Counted from the stretch's first letter, positions 10,542 to 19,760 are shown. The stretch: 64,000 nucleotides of DNA from Hanleya hanleyi (GCA_036873755.1 JAVTVY010020514.1:1-64000); one strand, 5' to 3'. Numbers and translations are program-made. The notes: generated by a model from the sequence alone, not told the origin.

Positions 10542-10659
10542 TGACGTCACTTCCTGTTGACGTCCTCTATTCGTGAAAACAAAGAACCCTCGGGGAAATC
10601 CCATTCCTCTCATCACCCTGACGTCATCCTACACAGTCAGTCATAGGGGTCATAGGTCA
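10542..10659. promoter_or_regulatory. CRE and nuclear-receptor-type site cluster
   Basis: Two perfect TGACGTCA palindromes (10,542-10,549 and 10,619-10,626) are followed by GGGTCA-T-AGGTCA at 10,647-10,659. The last is a direct repeat of receptor half-sites with one-base spacing (DR1). Known: CREB/ATF bind the first and RXR/HNF4-type receptors bind DR1. Whether they act here is inference. Confidence 0.5.
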
Positions 10660-10669
10660 AACTTTTTGG

Positions 10670-10736
10670 GTGAGGAGGAGGAGGAGGAGGAGAAGGAGGA
10701 GGAGGAGGAGTAGGAGCAGGAGGAAGAGGAGGAGGA
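10670..10736 (+). repeat. (GGA)n low-complexity tract
   Basis: An interrupted GAGGAG run of about 65 bp just downstream of the ATPase gene's stop. It would read as Glu/Gly/Arg/Lys-rich peptides on the plus strand, with no supporting gene structure. Confidence 0.9.
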
Positions 10737-10907
10737 ATTGTATGAAATAGAGACAAACCAATACGATGATTATAAAATAATCGTTCTATTCATAATAGCA
10801 CTGCTTTACAAAAAATGAGGGAATCAGCTTATATGAAATACATCACCTTTGTTGTGGCTATCACTTTAACATCTAATGTTTATCTACTAATATTTCTACT
10901 GGAGTCT

Positions 10908-12419
10908 TCATTCGGAATCGATGTTTTCGGAATCTTCGCTGTCACTACTTTCCTCATAGTCTTTATTATTACTAACGCTATCAACCAACTTATCGAATAA
11001 GAATTTCCGCATCCTAATCGCCTGTCTGAGTGCTTCCTCGTAGTCCATGTCGTATAACGTTTGTATACACCTCGTTGTTTTCAAAATCTCGTTATGAATA
11101 TAATCAGTTTGTAGCTTTTGTATGTTCACAAGCAGTTTGTAGTATGTTTGACGTAAGGTCTTCATCATCGATGAAATATAATCCTGCGTAGCGTTTTCAC
11201 CAGACTCATCCTCGTCATAACCTTGGCTTATATATTGCTGTTTTCTCTCATCAATCTCAACCCTGTAATCTCTTGCGATAGGTTTACCGAACATCTCGTT
11301 CCACACATTATATTTAACCCGTTTTCGCAAATGGGTAGGTTGATCTATTTTTCTAGGATGGATGATTTCTTCATAGTTACAACACTCGTAATCTGAAGGG
11401 TATTTCCTCTTTCGAAGCTCAATTCCATTCCCGCTCCTATGGATCATCTGCCTCTGCTGGGACTCGTCATCAGCTTCATTCCGTTTGAACCACGGTGCAT
11501 CTGTCTTCGTATGTAATCCCTCTCCCACTTGATCATTCCTCTTAGCGGAAGATGGCGAATCGTGATATTGTATCACGTTTGAGAGAGGAACGGGTATGCG
11601 TTGAAATTGTGTTGATGGATTATGAATTGGGGGTGGGCGAGGCAGCAGTTGCCCTTCTTCCTTTACAAGTTCCTCGTCGCCTGGTATTACATTGGTAGAC
11701 AGTCGGTCATTTTCCGCTGTATGGGGTTTTAAATCGAGGAACAGATATCCGTACGGACGAGATGTGGCTTCGTGAAATTTTGCTATAAAATGCGTCATAT
11801 TCCGAGGAAAGATCCGTCTCCCGAACGTGCAAATTTGCTGTCTATCAATAGGATTATTGAATAGAACGAAATACTGACAGTTTAGCGTGATATCTCGAGA
11901 TGCCTTGCCTTGGGGGAAGAGATTCTGAGTCAGATAAATTATGGATAAATTTCTGTGATGCGAACCTTTGGTGAATAGGTCGGCAATTTTTTCTTCGCGC
12001 TTTACCTCACCCATCAAATCGTCCAGAACAATAACGTTGGTTTGGTCGGGATCGAAGTAATACTTTTCACCTACGTCATGAGGTATGCCGGGGAGAAAGT
12101 TGACATTTTCCAGACGTGTAGATTCATAGGCTGACTGCCATTGACTGTAACACCATACGATGCGTGTTGGAGAGGGATAGATATTAGCACGCTCCAAAAA
12201 TTTCATTACCCATGATGTCTTCCCACAACCAGTCGGGCCGCTGACGATCATAGTAAATGGATGTTCTAATGCTCTTGAGTGAGCCACAGATCGAATGTCC
12301 TGATTACGTTTATGTTCCGCTATTATTGGTTGAGTGCCCAATTGGTGTATAAGTTGATGTCTGATCAGGTTATCTGGACGCGAGAATGTTTTCTGACACA
12401 CCGTGCACTTGTTTGACAT
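10908..12419 (-). CDS. Packaging-type ATPase with N-terminal C2H2 zinc finger
   Basis: 503 aa, intact. Residues 5-25 form a C2H2 finger (C5-x2-C8-x12-H21-x3-H25). A P-loop GPTGCGKT is at 61-68. Walker B is VIVLDDLM at 129-136, with D133-D134. FTKGSHHRNLSIIYLTQN follows at 149-166, where TQN probably serves as sensor. A SRPYGYLFLDLKP block is at 220-232. This combination is that of the FtsK/HerA-superfamily genome-packaging ATPases found in Polinton/Maverick and adintovirus-type elements, which drive DNA into capsids; assignment is from remembered family features. The C-terminal 250 residues are a charged, probably helical extension ending in the acidic tail SDSEDSENIDSE. A TATA box at 12,480-12,471 precedes the chosen ATG by about 50 bases, and the finger begins right after it, which supports this start. 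The zinc finger is an unusual addition. Confidence 0.88.
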   Translation of the reverse strand: MSNKCTVCQKTFSRPDNLIRHQLIHQLGTQPIIAEHKRNQDIRSVAHSRALEHPFTMIVSGPTGCGKTSWVMKFLERANIYPSPTRIVWCYSQWQSAYESTRLENVNFLPGIPHDVGEKYYFDPDQTNVIVLDDLMGEVKREEKIADLFTKGSHHRNLSIIYLTQNLFPQGKASRDITLNCQYFVLFNNPIDRQQICTFGRRIFPRNMTHFIAKFHEATSRPYGYLFLDLKPHTAENDRLSTNVIPGDEELVKEEGQLLPRPPPIHNPSTQFQRIPVPLSNVIQYHDSPSSAKRNDQVGEGLHTKTDAPWFKRNEADDESQQRQMIHRSGNGIELRKRKYPSDYECCNYEEIIHPRKIDQPTHLRKRVKYNVWNEMFGKPIARDYRVEIDERKQQYISQGYDEDESGENATQDYISSMMKTLRQTYYKLLVNIQKLQTDYIHNEILKTTRCIQTLYDMDYEEALRQAIRMRKFLFDKLVDSVSNNKDYEESSDSEDSENIDSE

Positions 12420-12470
12420 GTTGACGCTTCTCTGCCAAAACGTAGATTAATTCTGATATCATTTCTCTCC

Positions 12471-12480
12471 ATATTTTATA
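12471..12480 (-). promoter_or_regulatory. TATA box of the ATPase gene
   Basis: TATAAAATAT on the minus strand, about 50 bases upstream of the ATG at 12,419. Confidence 0.6.
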
Positions 12481-12559
12481 CAGTACGGTGTCCTCCTCCT
12501 CCTCATTATCCTCAATAGTCATTATCGTTCTAATAATGAGCGTCACCGAGTGCTCAACA

Positions 12560-12930
12560 TTAAATATCGCTATTAAAAAATATTCCTTTTCTGGTCATAC
12601 ATTTTCTAGATGACTTGGAGAGAGTATCTTTCCGCTTTCCCCTTACTGGCACTTGTACTCTTGCTTTCTGACGCTGTCTATGGAATTCTGCTTTTGCCTG
12701 CTCCACAACTTGCTGTGCCGATGAAATTAGTTCAACTGTCATTTCTCTTGTACGTGATTTGTTAGCCGAGTTCACCGTTCTGTTGACTTGCGAAATATTA
12801 AGAGAGTTTGGAAGAGAATGCACTCCCCCCCTCCCCCCGATCAAACTTCCTGCTTTAAGTATGCTCTACTCTGGTCCTGATAAAATTTAATCCACATATT
12901 TGCATCGTTAAGATTGTCTTCTATCGACAT
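12560..12930 (-). pseudogene. Small basic protein gene with a probable frameshift
   Basis: On the minus strand an ATG at 12,930 opens a 29-codon frame that stops at 12,841. A second frame, without an ATG, is open from about 12,866 to 12,560. The overlap holds an A-run where one missing base would join the two. The second part begins with a Gly-rich segment (GSLIGGRGG) and becomes strongly basic (RQRQKARVQVPVRGKRKD), fitting a DNA-binding core or minor virion protein. Gly-rich basic small proteins occur near the ATPase in Polinton/adintovirus genomes, but I see no specific motif that proves this. It lies directly upstream of the ATPase gene in the same direction. Alternative: a spliced gene. 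Confidence 0.5.
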
Positions 12931-13099
12931 GATAAAGCGATAGTAAAAATTCCTCTTAAAGAGTTATAATATAGGTTTGACGACATCGAATGTCGTAAAG
13001 AGATGTTTCACGAGCTATGGCGGGTCTATACAGCGGGAGACATTTCGTCTCTAGGACCCCTCCCGTTCTAGGTCGATTCTCGGAGAATCAGCGGGGACT

Positions 13100-13495
13100 T
13101 TATTTGGAATGGACGTTTTCGGAGTCCTCGCTGTCACTCAAAGTCGATTGAAGAAGATAATTTCCCGTCTCCAGCTGCGTCTCTATAAAGCTTTGAAATG
13201 CCACATGCAAGGTCAGCAGGTTCTGGGCACGGGTAGTTGTGTTGGTATCGTCTTCGGATCCTATCTGTTTCTTATGCAGTAGAAGACATACCCGGGTCAA
13301 CAATTGGATGTCATCTAAGAGCGTGATAAGATGGCAACGCATGCGTTGGTACTGAGAGGCCTCATTGGTCCCACCTTGGAGTGTATCGATAATAGCGTCG
13401 AGTTGAACGTTGGTTCGACGTAAGGCTTCGGCTAGAATATCCTCATTGTGGGGTTCAAAGTTTCCATAAGTCAGTGTGGAGTCCGTAGTATTCAT
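13100..13495 (-). CDS. 131-aa helical protein with acidic tail
   Basis: An intact frame from the ATG at 13,495. Two long helical segments (about residues 18-75 and 85-118) contain heptad-like leucines, with no membrane segment. The C-terminus SDSEDSENVHSK nearly repeats the end of the ATPase (SDSEDSENIDSE), so the two genes share a tail module. It is the first gene inside the right inverted repeat and would be transcribed leftward from the TATA box at 13,738-13,747. A leader exon ending at a GTGAGT donor (13,613-13,608) may precede it. Function unknown; a small structural or regulatory partner of the ATPase product is only a guess. Confidence 0.6.
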   Translation of the reverse strand: MNTTDSTLTYGNFEPHNEDILAEALRRTNVQLDAIIDTLQGGTNEASQYQRMRCHLITLLDDIQLLTRVCLLLHKKQIGSEDDTNTTTRAQNLLTLHVAFQSFIETQLETGNYLLQSTLSDSEDSENVHSK

Positions 13496-13613
13496 GGTGA
13501 AATAAAGAATATGGTGTCCTGTGGGCTAACCTTGTAGTTTCGTAGACGGGCTACCATGGGCTGTAGTACCGTACAACGCGTGTTCAACCCTTCAACGCTA
13601 AGGAACCACTCAC

Positions 13614-13712
13614 CAGATGCAGTTTTTGGAAAAGTGCTAATGATGACATGAGGTATAAATAACCTGGATGATGAGAATAGCTATTTCAACAGATTGCTCG
13701 AGATGGAGAGCT
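13614..13712 (-). other. Candidate leader exon of right transcript
   Basis: Runs from about 30 bases after the TATATATAAG box to the donor CTG|GTGAGT (minus strand, GT at 13,613). It contains an ATG (about 13,649) that opens 12 codons up to the donor. A candidate acceptor (CCCACAG) lies near 13,524. This would produce either a 5' UTR intron or an alternative N-terminus. Confidence 0.3.
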
Positions 13713-13724
13713 CAGCGGGCGATG

Positions 13725-14334
13725 ATAGACAAGGGCGCTTATATATAGGTTCGGGGGATAACGTGACATGATGTCATCAGGTATAAATAACCGAATATGT
13801 ATAGATATGTAGTAAAATTAGGTGGATGACGGTAGACAAGGGCGCTTGTATATATGTTCGGGGGAGAACCTGGCATGATGTCATCAGGTATAAATAACCG
13901 AATATGTATAGATATGTAGTAAAATTAGGTGGATGACGGTAGACGAGGGCGCTTATATATAGGTTCGGGAGAGAACGTGACATGATGTCATAAGGTATAA
14001 ATAACCGAATATGTATAGATATGTAGTAAAATTAGGTGGATGACGGTAGACATGGACGCTTATATATAGGTTCGGGGGAGAACGTGGCATGATGTCATCA
14101 GGTATAAATAACCGAATATGTATAGATATGTAGTAAAATTAGGTGGATTCGAACTCTCAACGACCCCGAGCCACCTGTTCGCACCGATAACCCTCCGTGA
14201 CCTTTCAACCAAAATAACTTTGAACTCTCCACGACCCCGCGCACCTGCTCGCACTTATGACCCTCCGACCTATTTAAGTGACATCATCGGCTTCCAGGCT
14301 TCCATGGCCGTCAACCCCCATATTACATTCTACT
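13725..14334 (-). repeat. Right terminal inverted repeat
   Basis: Inverse of 5,285-5,795, but with four 107-bp subterminal units instead of three. The outermost 185 bp differ at only a few positions between the arms. Confidence 0.92.
13738..14147 (-). repeat. Right subterminal 107-bp repeat array
   Basis: The motif GGTGGATGACGG recurs at 13,821, 13,928 and 14,035, and GGTGGATTCG at 14,142, so the period is exactly 107. Each unit has an inward TATA box (TATATATAAG on the minus strand, one degraded). The innermost, at 13,747-13,738, is placed to drive the leftward genes. Confidence 0.9.
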
Positions 14335-14340
14335 ACTAAG
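14335..14340. other. Target-site duplication, right (ACTAAG)
   Basis: Second copy of ACTAAG, directly followed by ACGGCC, where the interrupted Penelope-like sequence resumes. Confidence 0.93.
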
Positions 14341-14980
14341 ACGGCCAGTATGGCCCTTATGAAGGATTGTAATATAGTGACTCGAGAAATACCATGTGGA
14401 TACATATCTGTACTGTATGTGTCCTTTCGCAAGACATTTTTGAGTTTTTCAATATCCACATACATTCAACGCCAGAGTATTTAGAAATAATGGCAGTGGC
14501 ACAACACCTTTCCGAAAATCCTATAACCTCCTGGGGGTCCTTGTCAGCAGGGTTGATAGAAGCTTGATGTTGCAGCTTCTAGAACCAGCTATGAATCTAG
14601 TTTTTGTATGGTGATTTATGCATTTCGAGAGTCCAGTACACTTTTGGTATATAGTTATGTGTTGTTGAAAGACAACTGCCTTTCCTTGAGAAACGTTTTA
14701 TGGTTGTTGAATAAATTATCCAGAGTAATTGCAGTTTGTGAGTAAGTAAAGGCATTCGATGATAGTGTGCTTGTAGTCAATTCCTTAACCAGCATCTGGT
14801 AATATTTATATATGAATATAACATAACATAAAATTTACATGTGAAAATTATATTATTTGGGGCGTTGTCTACTGGGACTATGACGAATTTACACTGGAGA
14901 TTTGCGAGAACTTCTTGCGAATTGAGCTTTCTCAGTATTTGTGTTGCTTGGGAAAGGGTACTTCTGTCCATCAGCGACAT
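14341..14980 (-). pseudogene. Penelope-like RT, N-terminal part (right half of the interrupted copy)
   Basis: The minus strand encodes degraded RT sequence upstream of the insertion: the motif-A region (about 14,360-14,410), the C(M/V)WI-type block near 14,450, and the block preceding the RT core. Frameshifts are frequent. It continues 4,335-5,278 across the 9-kb element and corresponds to 46,380-46,940 in the second unit. Confidence 0.82.
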
Positions 14981-15054
14981 AGTTTAACGTAGGTTTAACT
15001 TTTTCTCCCTTTGGCCACTCAAGTAAAATACTGTTCCAGTGCAGTCAGGTCTGT

Positions 15055-15424
15055 CTAGTGGTCGACCTTCAGATTTTTTCTTCTCGGCTCTCTATATTTA
15101 GGTCCCTTCATCAAGAGTCTTTTGAAGTCTTCATCTATCATCATATCAAGGTTACTAGTCACAATATGTTTGCATTTTTGCATAGATAAAGTTCGATGAT
15201 TCACAATCACAACCATAGCCTCCAGACGTATATAAGTTCCAGTCAAATTTCTTGACAGCATTAGAGTAATTGAACTTTTGGGTGGCTATAGATTTATTAT
15301 ACTTATATGAAATGGGAGGTGGTTCTTTCAACTTAAAATATTTTGGTACAGCATTGCGTACATCCGGATCATTCTGAATTGGTTTCAAGAAAGGCCGGTC
15401 TTGGGATGATTCGGTTATATTCAC
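15055..15424 (-). pseudogene. Penelope-like linker region
   Basis: The minus strand carries the conserved linker between GIY-YIG and RT. Recognisable parts are FNYSNAVKKFDWNLYTSGGY, the CDCESSNF motif and the LLMKGPKYREPR block. A break separates the CDC part from the KGPKYREP part. It parallels 47,105-47,434. Confidence 0.8.
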
Positions 15425-15603
15425 GATATAATTAAAAGTACGCTATATCTTGACGAACTTGATTGTAGTTGTGGGTGGTATTATAATTCCTGGAGACACA
15501 GATCGTTGTATATCTCTGGCTATTACAATAAAATTTCTCAGAGGTGACGCATACAGGACCGTACGCAAGCTATGTATATTGTTGGGTGGGTTAGTTAAAC
15601 CTT

Positions 15604-16310
15604 TTAAGTAATTTTAAACCAAGCATGACTCCGGTGCTGGGTAATATTGGATATGTTTGAATAGCGGTTTGTAGCACTGTCGAACACTTCTGACCCAAAC
15701 TCCAGCATGCAGAACAGTTTCAGCTCTCGGATTTTTCTCTCACCTGCAAAGGGGGAATCCTTGGTAGATGGGTAGACGATGTCTATCATCTGGATACTAA
15801 ATTTGACCCAACCATGGTCGAGGCCACAAGAAAGCTTACCTATAAGCAATTGCATTTTCCTGGCGAATTTTCTGTAACCATTCACCATGAGGTGGAGTCT
15901 TGGGGCTTTCTTACAGGAAACTAAATAAATACAGTTTGTAGTAGAACAACTAAAATCAACGTACGAATTTACAGAATATGAATTACCAGTTAACGTGGAA
16001 CTGAATAAAGCTGACGTATTAAAGAGTGGACATGTGAGACACAACGGTGGCCACACTTAGGAATCTTACATTTATTACGTAGATGTGCTAAACAATCATC
16101 AAGTGCAATATTACATGGGTCGATGTCATGAGCCTGCTATAATTTGAGAAATGTAGCTGTTATTTGGATTGGAAAAGGTCTCAGTACATTTCGATCTATT
16201 TGATACTCGGCCGAGGAACCTGCACTAAGGTTCCTCGGATCTGTCTTACCATTACTTTCTTTATTTTAGTCATAGTGAAGTTAGGATGAGCAGTGGCCCG
16301 GCCTGCCACC
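15604..16310 (-). pseudogene. Penelope-like GIY-YIG endonuclease, degraded
   Basis: The open part (150 codons, 16,056-15,604) starts with a CLTCPLF cysteine block, then NCIYLVSC (the GIY part). It has lost the CSQQYVGKT segment (YIG part) present in the better copy at 40,708-41,826, and goes directly to a RLHLMVNG-like block. The upstream CGHRC-type cysteines lie in another frame. Loss of the YIG strand makes it inactive. The 5' end of the copy is near 16,310. Twin: 47,614-48,320. Confidence 0.82.
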
Positions 16311-16334
16311 AGCAGAATCCAGGCGTTCACGCGT

Positions 16335-16735
16335 TTAAAATACAAGCGTCTCGTCCGTCATTCAATATTCAGCCGATGTCCATTAAAGCATTTTTGCGTC
16401 CATATTCCGAAGACCTATTTCAAATAACAGAATTAGCACTAAGTTAAAAAAAACAAATCATAGAATACATAAGGATAGGCTGGTTTCCTGCAAGAGAGAA
16501 GCGGTCAACAGTTATCAATGATGCCGGCAAGACACAATGATGTTCCAAACCAATTCTGTATCGCTGATCAGTATTCTCAAAATCCATGAGTTTCGTTGTA
16601 AAGTCGTTATCTAGAGAATGATGTATTTCAGTCACGCTTTGATTGAGACTGTTCATATGAACACCATCAGGACCTTGAAATACATGGGTTCGTATGGTTC
16701 CTTGTCCCGAATTAGAAACCTAACGCCATAGATCT
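16335..16735 (-). mobile_element. Penelope-like 3' tail fragment
   Basis: Starts with the ACAAGCGTCTCG terminus and contains the typical tail, ending near the block that encodes the last RT residues. Its copy is at 48,345-48,740. Confidence 0.7.
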
Positions 16736-17219
16736 TGCACGTTCGTATTTTGCTATCAGCATGTGATATGTATCGCTACATCGAGTGGAGGCGCTTGGTG
16801 GTATATCCCTGTTTTTTTATGTTCGTTCTCTCTTGTAAGGAGCCATCTTGTGTTTTTATTATTTTCATTTCATACACGTTTGGAATTTGTGCTAACTGTC
16901 ATACGAAATTGGTCTTTCGATTATTGACTATTAATTTGTGTTGAGCCAATATTAGCACCTCAGTGAACACCAAAATATAGTGTCGAACTATTTTCACCGC
17001 CACTGATTGGTGTTGACCAACACCACTCTATGGTGTTGACCAGTCCTCAACACCAAAAAAGGTGTTGGGTCAACACCACTTTTCTGGCTGCGTAGAGTGT
17101 GACGAAGTGTTCAAGCCAATATATCGATCCATCCGTGTGGTCTCGCATTGAGCAGTACACTTAAAAGTACAAGAAATAATGTTGAACATACGGGTGAATG
17201 GTGCATCTCTCTTGGCAAA
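16736..17219. repeat. Unit sequence with CAACACC/GGTGTTG cluster
   Basis: Between 17,008 and 17,077 the heptamer GGTGTTG and its complement CAACACC occur eight times in both orientations, giving several possible hairpins. The copy at 49,019-49,088 has the same cluster with a shorter A-run (five against six A). The rest is unassigned. Confidence 0.7.
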
Positions 17220-18120
17220 CCAATATTTGCTCTACTGTGAATATCTCTATATGTAGAAATTGCCATTCCAGAGCGCTTTCATTCTCATTCACCAAATACT
17301 ATATAGATTATTTCCTAGCACTGGATAAACGCTATATTAGCGACACTATGAAGGATATATACCCGCTTTACTGGATTTGAAAGAAGATACTTATAGCCCA
17401 GATTGAACATCATGTCTGGATGTATACCTTTACCAGAATGGTCAGAGCTTTCTCTCATGTCGACTCTACGCAAAGAGAGACAATTACAATTTTGACGTTG
17501 TTAACTACTCATTCCTGGATATAAGATTTAAAGATGTTAATATCAATGTTTCAGAATGACCTGCATACGGAGTAAACATCTCTGACCTAGAAACATTTGC
17601 TAGAACATGTGCAGACAGTGGCGATTTTATTCACCGCCACAGAATATTATTGCAAAAACTTGTCAAACAGGCCTATACCACCAAACGCCTCCATTCAAAG
17701 TTTCTCAAATTTCGTGAAAAATATCATACACTGACGGGAAAACACGATAGTAGCCTGCAAGATATCTGACACTACTCTTCGTAAACATGTGTCTACTTTC
17801 GCTAAACACTGGTCTTCATGGTGTTCAATTGAACAGGCACAATCAAAGCGTGACAGCGATACATACTGTGTAAAGGACTTGGAAATTCATTTGCATATAG
17901 AATAATGGTCAGTGATTAGGATTTTATGAAAAGACAATTATCATGTCTGGTTGACATCCTTGGATACTGTTGACGCTTGTCTCTTGTGAGGAACCAGCTT
18001 GTGTTCTTATTATTTTATTTCATACACATTTGGAATTTGTGCTGTCATACGAAATACATCTTTCGATAATTGACGCGGAAATTCTTGTATGCACGACGGC
18101 CGAATATTGAATGTGGGATC
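17220..18120 (+). pseudogene. Decayed Penelope-like RT and tail, plus strand
   Basis: Reads as an old RT with recognisable SFSFTKYYIDYFLALDKRYI (the YIDD motif mutated to YIDY), then a NYNFDVVNYSFLD block, a PAYGVNISDLETFAR block and KRLHSKFLKF, interrupted by stops. The 3' tail follows to about 18,120. Opposite in direction to the interrupted copy nearby. Twin: 49,230-50,130. Confidence 0.85.
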
Positions 18121-18218
18121 GGGCACTTGCTGTACTACCTGTAAAATATATGGCGGTCATTGACCAAGAGCATCCGGCACCGTCTGCTGGCATCTGGACT
18201 GTTCATATTAACACCATG

Positions 18219-19016
18219 GAGCTCTTGGTGGGCGAGTGAGTGAGTGAGTGAATAGAATTTAACGCCGCTTTCAACAAAGCCTGTCGTGGCCTTGGGGGGG
18301 GGGCGAAATGCCCCCCCAATTATTTTTCTTACTCCTTGAGCTAGGGGGCTGAAACTTACCACACTATATCCTTGGGTAAAGCTCTACCAGAAAATGTAAA
18401 AAAAATCCAAGATGGCCGCTTTGATGACGTCACAGTGACGTCATTTTCAAAAACGACTTTTTTTGGTCGATTTTTCGATCAGATTTTTCGAATTTTTAAT
18501 TTATGCAATTTCTCCGCAAAAACAGCATGATAAATTAGTAAATATTAATGTGATGTGAAAAAAAATAGTTTTTGCTCGCTTTTCATCGGAGAAAATCAGA
18601 AATGTTGAAGAAATATGACAAAACATCACTTTTCTGGGACCCCAGATGGCCGCCGTCTTGAATTTACCAACGATCCTCTCCTCGGGGGGTCATGCAAATG
18701 GCTCAAAATGACCTCAATCTGATAATCTATAAAGTCACGGAGTTTCAGCTCTCTATTTTTTGTCGTTCCTGAGATAGCCCAGAAAGTTTGGTGGGGGGGG
18801 CCATTTCGGCCCCCCTAGGCCAGGTAGGGTGAAGCAGCATGGAACCATCCACCCTCCATCCACCCTATAAAACACTGAGGTCAGCGCACATGGTACAATA
18901 AAGACAAGTGATATTACAGTGCTAGACATCACATTATCAAGTTCCTGTTGCTTCTCAGCAAAATGCATTGAAGCAACAGGAACCTGAACCCACCCAACCA
19001 CCCGCGAGCTCTTGGT
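18219..19016. mobile_element. 776-bp insertion with 11-bp target duplication
   Basis: GAGCTCTTGGT occurs at 18,219-18,229 and 19,006-19,016, and only once in the second unit (about 50,215), so 18,230-19,005 is a later insertion. It starts with GTGAGTGAGTGAGTGAAT and an AACGCCGC motif. It contains a G-run/C-run hairpin (about 18,293-18,317) and two CRE palindromes (18,425-18,443). Near its end is a perfect 14-bp stem GTTCCTGTTGCTTC (18,941-18,954) with its complement at 18,970-18,983. No protein is encoded. A SINE or other non-autonomous element is likely; similar GTGAGTGAG-headed repeats are known to me from gastropods, weakly. Confidence 0.8.
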
Positions 19017-19059
19017 TGTCTTCATACAGCCTCTGATCCGATGGAATAGTTTTCTGTGC

Positions 19060-19760
19060 ATTGTTTGAAATCGTTACAATTTCCAGATCTAGCATCTAAG
19101 ATATACTACTGTATACTCCATCTGTGGGTGCTTTCGGAATATGACTATCCAGAAAGGGCTATTTCGCTATGCCAATATTGTGGGGGTCTCTCTCGTCATG
19201 ACGTCCATGATATAGTCATTTCACATTTTTGATGTATCATTTGAACAATCTGTGGTATACAACGCTGGCGGATATTTGCTTCAATGCGACATGTATTTAG
19301 GGATTATCTGAAGCGAAGATACCTTCGCTATATAACCTTTGATGAAGGAGAAGAAACGGGCTTCAAAATGAGTATTTCCCATACTTTCTGCACAGAAATA
19401 TATCCAACAAAACGGACATATATCTACCAAAACTGGAGCACAATTTGGGACAATGGATTGCACTGGTGGTGAAATTGATCAATCCAACAGAGATATTGTT
19501 AGTAACAAAATTCAGCTCTGTCAACAAGCAAACATTTCAAAAAAATTAATGGCTCCTGCCGTTGGTATATCGGCGATCGATTGTTTTCAACACCGACGTA
19601 ATTAATGAACTAAGGTGGTCAACCGAAACCTGATGATGAATAGTAGTATAGAGTAGAGAAATCTCAGGTGGATAAACAGTTCTGAGCGATATATGCGTTT
19701 TGATATCGATCCTCTTTGAAGTATCCACATCTGGGACTATATATTATCCCCATCTGCATC
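19060..19760 (-). pseudogene. Very decayed Penelope-like RT fragments
   Basis: The TATCCAGAAAGGG block near 19,145 and the minus-strand frame 19,546-19,728 (ISLLYTTIHHQVSVDHLSSL) are recognisable as the FLD and motif-A regions of the RT. Copies lie at 50,310-50,950, and more distant ones at 27,950-28,420 and 58,600-58,980. Confidence 0.7.

Larger units (their letters stand above)
5285..14334. mobile_element. 9,050-bp Polinton/Maverick-like TIR element
   Basis: Seen directly: nearly identical inverted termini starting AGTAGAATGTAATATGGGGG and ending with its complement, a six-base target duplication, and an empty site in the paralogous unit at about 46,350. The interior carries a packaging-type ATPase gene, a 273-aa gene and several small genes, arranged in two convergent groups. 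Known for Polintons/Mavericks: 6-bp duplications, AG-type termini, long inverted repeats and an FtsK/HerA-type ATPase, usually in elements of 15-20 kb that also encode protein-primed DNA polymerase B, a retroviral-like integrase, a cysteine protease and capsid proteins. None of those others is readable here. Inference: either a non-autonomous derivative or a compact separate lineage. Insertion postdates the split of the two 20-kb units, or was lost cleanly from one. Confidence 0.85.

Noticed and set aside
10815..11000. 61-codon plus-strand frame with hydrophobic stretch
   Set aside because: Overlaps the C-terminal part of the ATPase gene on the other strand and has no support of its own.
13738..14147. 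Regular 107-bp repeats resembling a repeat-spacer array
   Set aside because: The whole 107 bp is conserved with no variable spacers, it lies in a terminal inverted repeat of a eukaryotic element, and no cas genes are near; not CRISPR.
14118..14339. Frames inside the terminal inverted repeats (also 5,280-5,477)
   Set aside because: Symmetrical frames in inverted repeats with promoter arrays; the similarity is explained by the repeat itself.
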